This document shows, in pieces, positions 5,315-6,301 of a DNA stretch of 6,301 nt. A model generated the notes under the pieces. That model was not told the DNA's origin, did no database searches, and worked only from the letters and a program-made list of their open reading frames with translations. Numbering within the stretch: the first letter of the stretch is position 1; each line of letters opens with the position of its first letter. The translations under genes and the position numbers were made by a program. Source of the DNA: Microcaldota archaeon (GTDB lineage: Archaea; Micrarchaeota; Micrarchaeia; Micrarchaeales; Micrarchaeaceae); NCBI GenBank assembly GCA_021810685.1, contig JAJZII010000028.1:1-6301 (forward strand), given 5' to 3'.

Positions 5315-5728
5315 CTATATTGGCTGTCTGCGCCCCCCGCGCTTCCTTTGCTTCTCGGTCCGGGCTGTCGGAAACTCTGACGTGAGATCTTCTTCCGGCG
5401 GCGCGTCCATCCATGTCTTTATGTACGATGCGATGTTCCTGAAGGGCTTGCTGAACCTGTCCGTGAGCTCGTACACAGTGTTCTCGTGGCTCAGGAGCCC
5501 GAGCTGCACCGCGAAATCAAGGTAGCGCTTGGCCGTCGCTATAGGTACCGCTTCTGGGACGTCCTTCAGCTTCAGCTTCCTCGTCTTCTTTACTTCCAAC
5601 AGAAGGGTGGCAAACCTATACGCTTCCGTTTCGTTGTCAAAAAAAAGCTTCGCTATCTCTCTTACGCTGACGTTCTTCAGCTTCTCCTTGAACGGCGCAT
5701 CCTCGAATTCCCAATACTTTATAGACAT
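5315..5728 (-). CDS. Small winged-helix-like protein, probable DNA-binding regulator
   Basis: This 137-aa soluble protein has no family name I recognise. Residues about 23-95 have the order expected of a winged helix: helix VREIAKLFF, helix EAYRFATLLLEVKK, KLKLKDVPEAV, a likely recognition helix PIATAKRYLDFAVQLGLL, and a short wing SHENTVYELTDRF. A basic tail (TEKQRKRGGRRQPI) could contact nucleic acid. The ATG at 5728 is preceded by only a poor ribosome binding site (AGGGGT). A good TATA box (5781-5790) lies 53 bases upstream and would give a leader of about 28 nt. Two direct repeats upstream of that box could be operator sites, possibly for self-control. It stands alone, convergent with the tatD-tRNA unit and downstream of a DRG GTPase on the same strand. 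The fold is judged by eye; the target is unknown. Confidence 0.75.
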   Translation of the reverse strand: MSIKYWEFEDAPFKEKLKNVSVREIAKLFFDNETEAYRFATLLLEVKKTRKLKLKDVPEAVPIATAKRYLDFAVQLGLLSHENTVYELTDRFSKPFRNIASYIKTWMDAPPEEDLTSEFPTARTEKQRKRGGRRQPI

Positions 5729-5780
5729 CGTGACCCCTGGAGGACCTATTACCCACTTCTTGTATATGCTGTTGAGCCTA

Positions 5781-5790
5781 TTTATAAATA
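5781..5790 (-). promoter_or_regulatory. TATA box of the winged-helix gene
   Basis: TTTATAAATA, a near-ideal archaeal TATA box, lies 53 bases before the ATG at 5728. A start of transcription about 25 bases downstream (near 5757) would leave a leader of some 28 nt. The sequence is palindromic at its centre, but no plus-strand gene follows it. Confidence 0.65.
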
Positions 5791-5814
5791 TTGCTGAAAA
5801 TTAAGTCATTTACG

Positions 5815-5853
5815 TAAAATTCCGTATTTTTCGTCGTAATTCCGAGATTTTTG
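5815..5853 (-). repeat. Paired direct repeats upstream of the winged-helix promoter
   Basis: On the minus strand AAAAATCTCGGAATTACG is followed by AAAAATACGGAATTTTACG. The CGGAAT words are 20 bases apart and the AAAAAT words 21, about two helical turns. They lie 25-70 bases upstream of the TATA box at 5781-5790, where archaeal activators or repressors often bind. They fill much of the 130-base spacer between the winged-helix and DRG genes (5729-5858), which otherwise holds only the promoter. Confidence 0.5.
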
Positions 5854-5858
5854 ACATA

Positions 5859-6301
5859 TCACTTTTCCTTGATGAAAGTAACAGTATCGCCGTCCTTCAG
5901 CACGTGGTTCACCCCGACGCGCTGGTTGGAGAACTTGACACTGGGGCCGTCGACGTATGCGCACTTCAGCTCGTCGACAACAGCAGTGTGGAAGCGCTTG
6001 GCAAGCTCACCCACTGTGAAGCCCTCCACCGCAGTGACAGGCGAGCGCTCCTTGCCGGACCTCGGCTTCAGGTAGACGCGCATAAGCCCCGCATTGGCGT
6101 AGATGCTGCGCGTGAGCATGTCTAGAGTTGGCTTGCTCAGCGCGCTTATCGGGAGCACGCTCATACCATAGCGCTTCTCCATGGATTCTGCTATGGACGC
6201 GAAGCCATCGTTCGTGTCTATCTTGTTGAGAGCTATTATGGCGCTGACATAGCATGACCTGTTGGAAAGCAGGCCTATCAGCTCATCCTCGTCGACTTTG
6301 T
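5859..6301 (-). CDS. DRG/Rbg-type GTPase, C-terminal part (5' end beyond window)
   Basis: The visible frame encodes the last 146 residues and runs off the right edge, so the N-terminal helical region and the G1-G3 motifs are not seen. LNKID (visible residues 24-28) is the G4 motif that reads guanine, and PISAL is G5. From about residue 72 a TGS domain follows: LMRVYLKPRSG, then ELAKRFHTAVVDELKCAYVD, then GPSVKFSNQRVGVNHVLKDG and DTVTFIKEK to the TGA. The spacing and the words PISA, YxKPxSG, SVKxxxQRVGxxHxLxDxD fit archaeal and eukaryotic developmentally regulated GTP-binding proteins. These are about 365 aa and bind ribosomes in translation. An internal ATG at 6182 is within the G-domain and is not the start. 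The gene lies upstream of the winged-helix gene on the same strand, but that gene has its own promoter. Confidence 0.92.
   Translation of the reverse strand, partial: KVDEDELIGLLSNRSCYVSAIIALNKIDTNDGFASIAESMEKRYGMSVLPISALSKPTLDMLTRSIYANAGLMRVYLKPRSGKERSPVTAVEGFTVGELAKRFHTAVVDELKCAYVDGPSVKFSNQRVGVNHVLKDGDTVTFIKEK

Noticed and set aside
5867..5930. TTGATGA resembling a C box of an archaeal C/D guide RNA
   Set aside because: No matching D, D' and C' boxes at the usual distance were found, and the site is within the end of the DRG-type gene.
1..6301. CRISPR array, insertion sequence, integrase or phage gene
   Set aside because: No regularly spaced repeats, terminal inverted repeats or transposase/integrase motifs were seen; the only repeats are short coding duplications and the 20-bp promoter repeats.

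Overview
The window looks archaeal. It holds an eL41-type micro ribosomal protein, a SecY that resembles archaeal family members, a DUF929 thioredoxin-like protein, a tRNA-Arg(UCU) with an intron at the canonical archaeal 37/38 position, the C-terminal part of a DRG/Rbg GTPase with its TGS domain, and archaeal TATA-type promoters. Frequent ATA (Ile) codons, moderate GC and lysine/arginine-rich tails would suit a Micrarchaeota (DPANN) or Thermoplasmata-like genome. That lineage guess is an inference and is weak.

Layout. The left edge (22-96, +) encodes the 24-residue ribosomal protein eL41, followed by a hairpin and T-tract terminator. Converging on it from the right is a tight minus-strand cluster, transcribed from about 4275 down to 176. 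In order it encodes a membrane-anchored DUF929 thioredoxin-like protein with CxxC (3260-4252), a four-helix membrane protein with a Cys-Gly-Cys motif (2769-3263), a protein with two V4R-like domains (1640-2764) and the translocon pore SecY (176-1630). The junctions are a 4-nt ATGA overlap, a 4-nt gap and a 9-nt gap, so this is very probably one operon. SecY is therefore outside its usual ribosomal-protein setting.

Divergently from about 4330 on the plus strand runs a TatD-family metal-dependent hydrolase (4350-5150). Its stop codon directly abuts a tRNA-Arg(UCU) gene with a 42-nt intron (5151-5267). One palindromic TATA element near 4302 can serve both directions. Further right on the minus strand are a small winged-helix-like protein (5315-5728) with its own TATA box and a pair of upstream direct repeats, and the C-terminal 146 residues of a DRG-type GTPase that runs off the right edge (5859 to beyond 6301).

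How they may work together. DUF929 and the Cys-containing membrane protein look like an extracytoplasmic thiol-redox pair co-expressed with the protein-export channel, which would fit oxidative folding of exported proteins. The double-V4R protein belongs to a fold shared with TRAPP/Bet3 and ligand-sensing proteins, and its role here is unknown. eL41, tRNA-Arg and the DRG GTPase are translation-related. No mobile element, CRISPR array or phage gene was seen.
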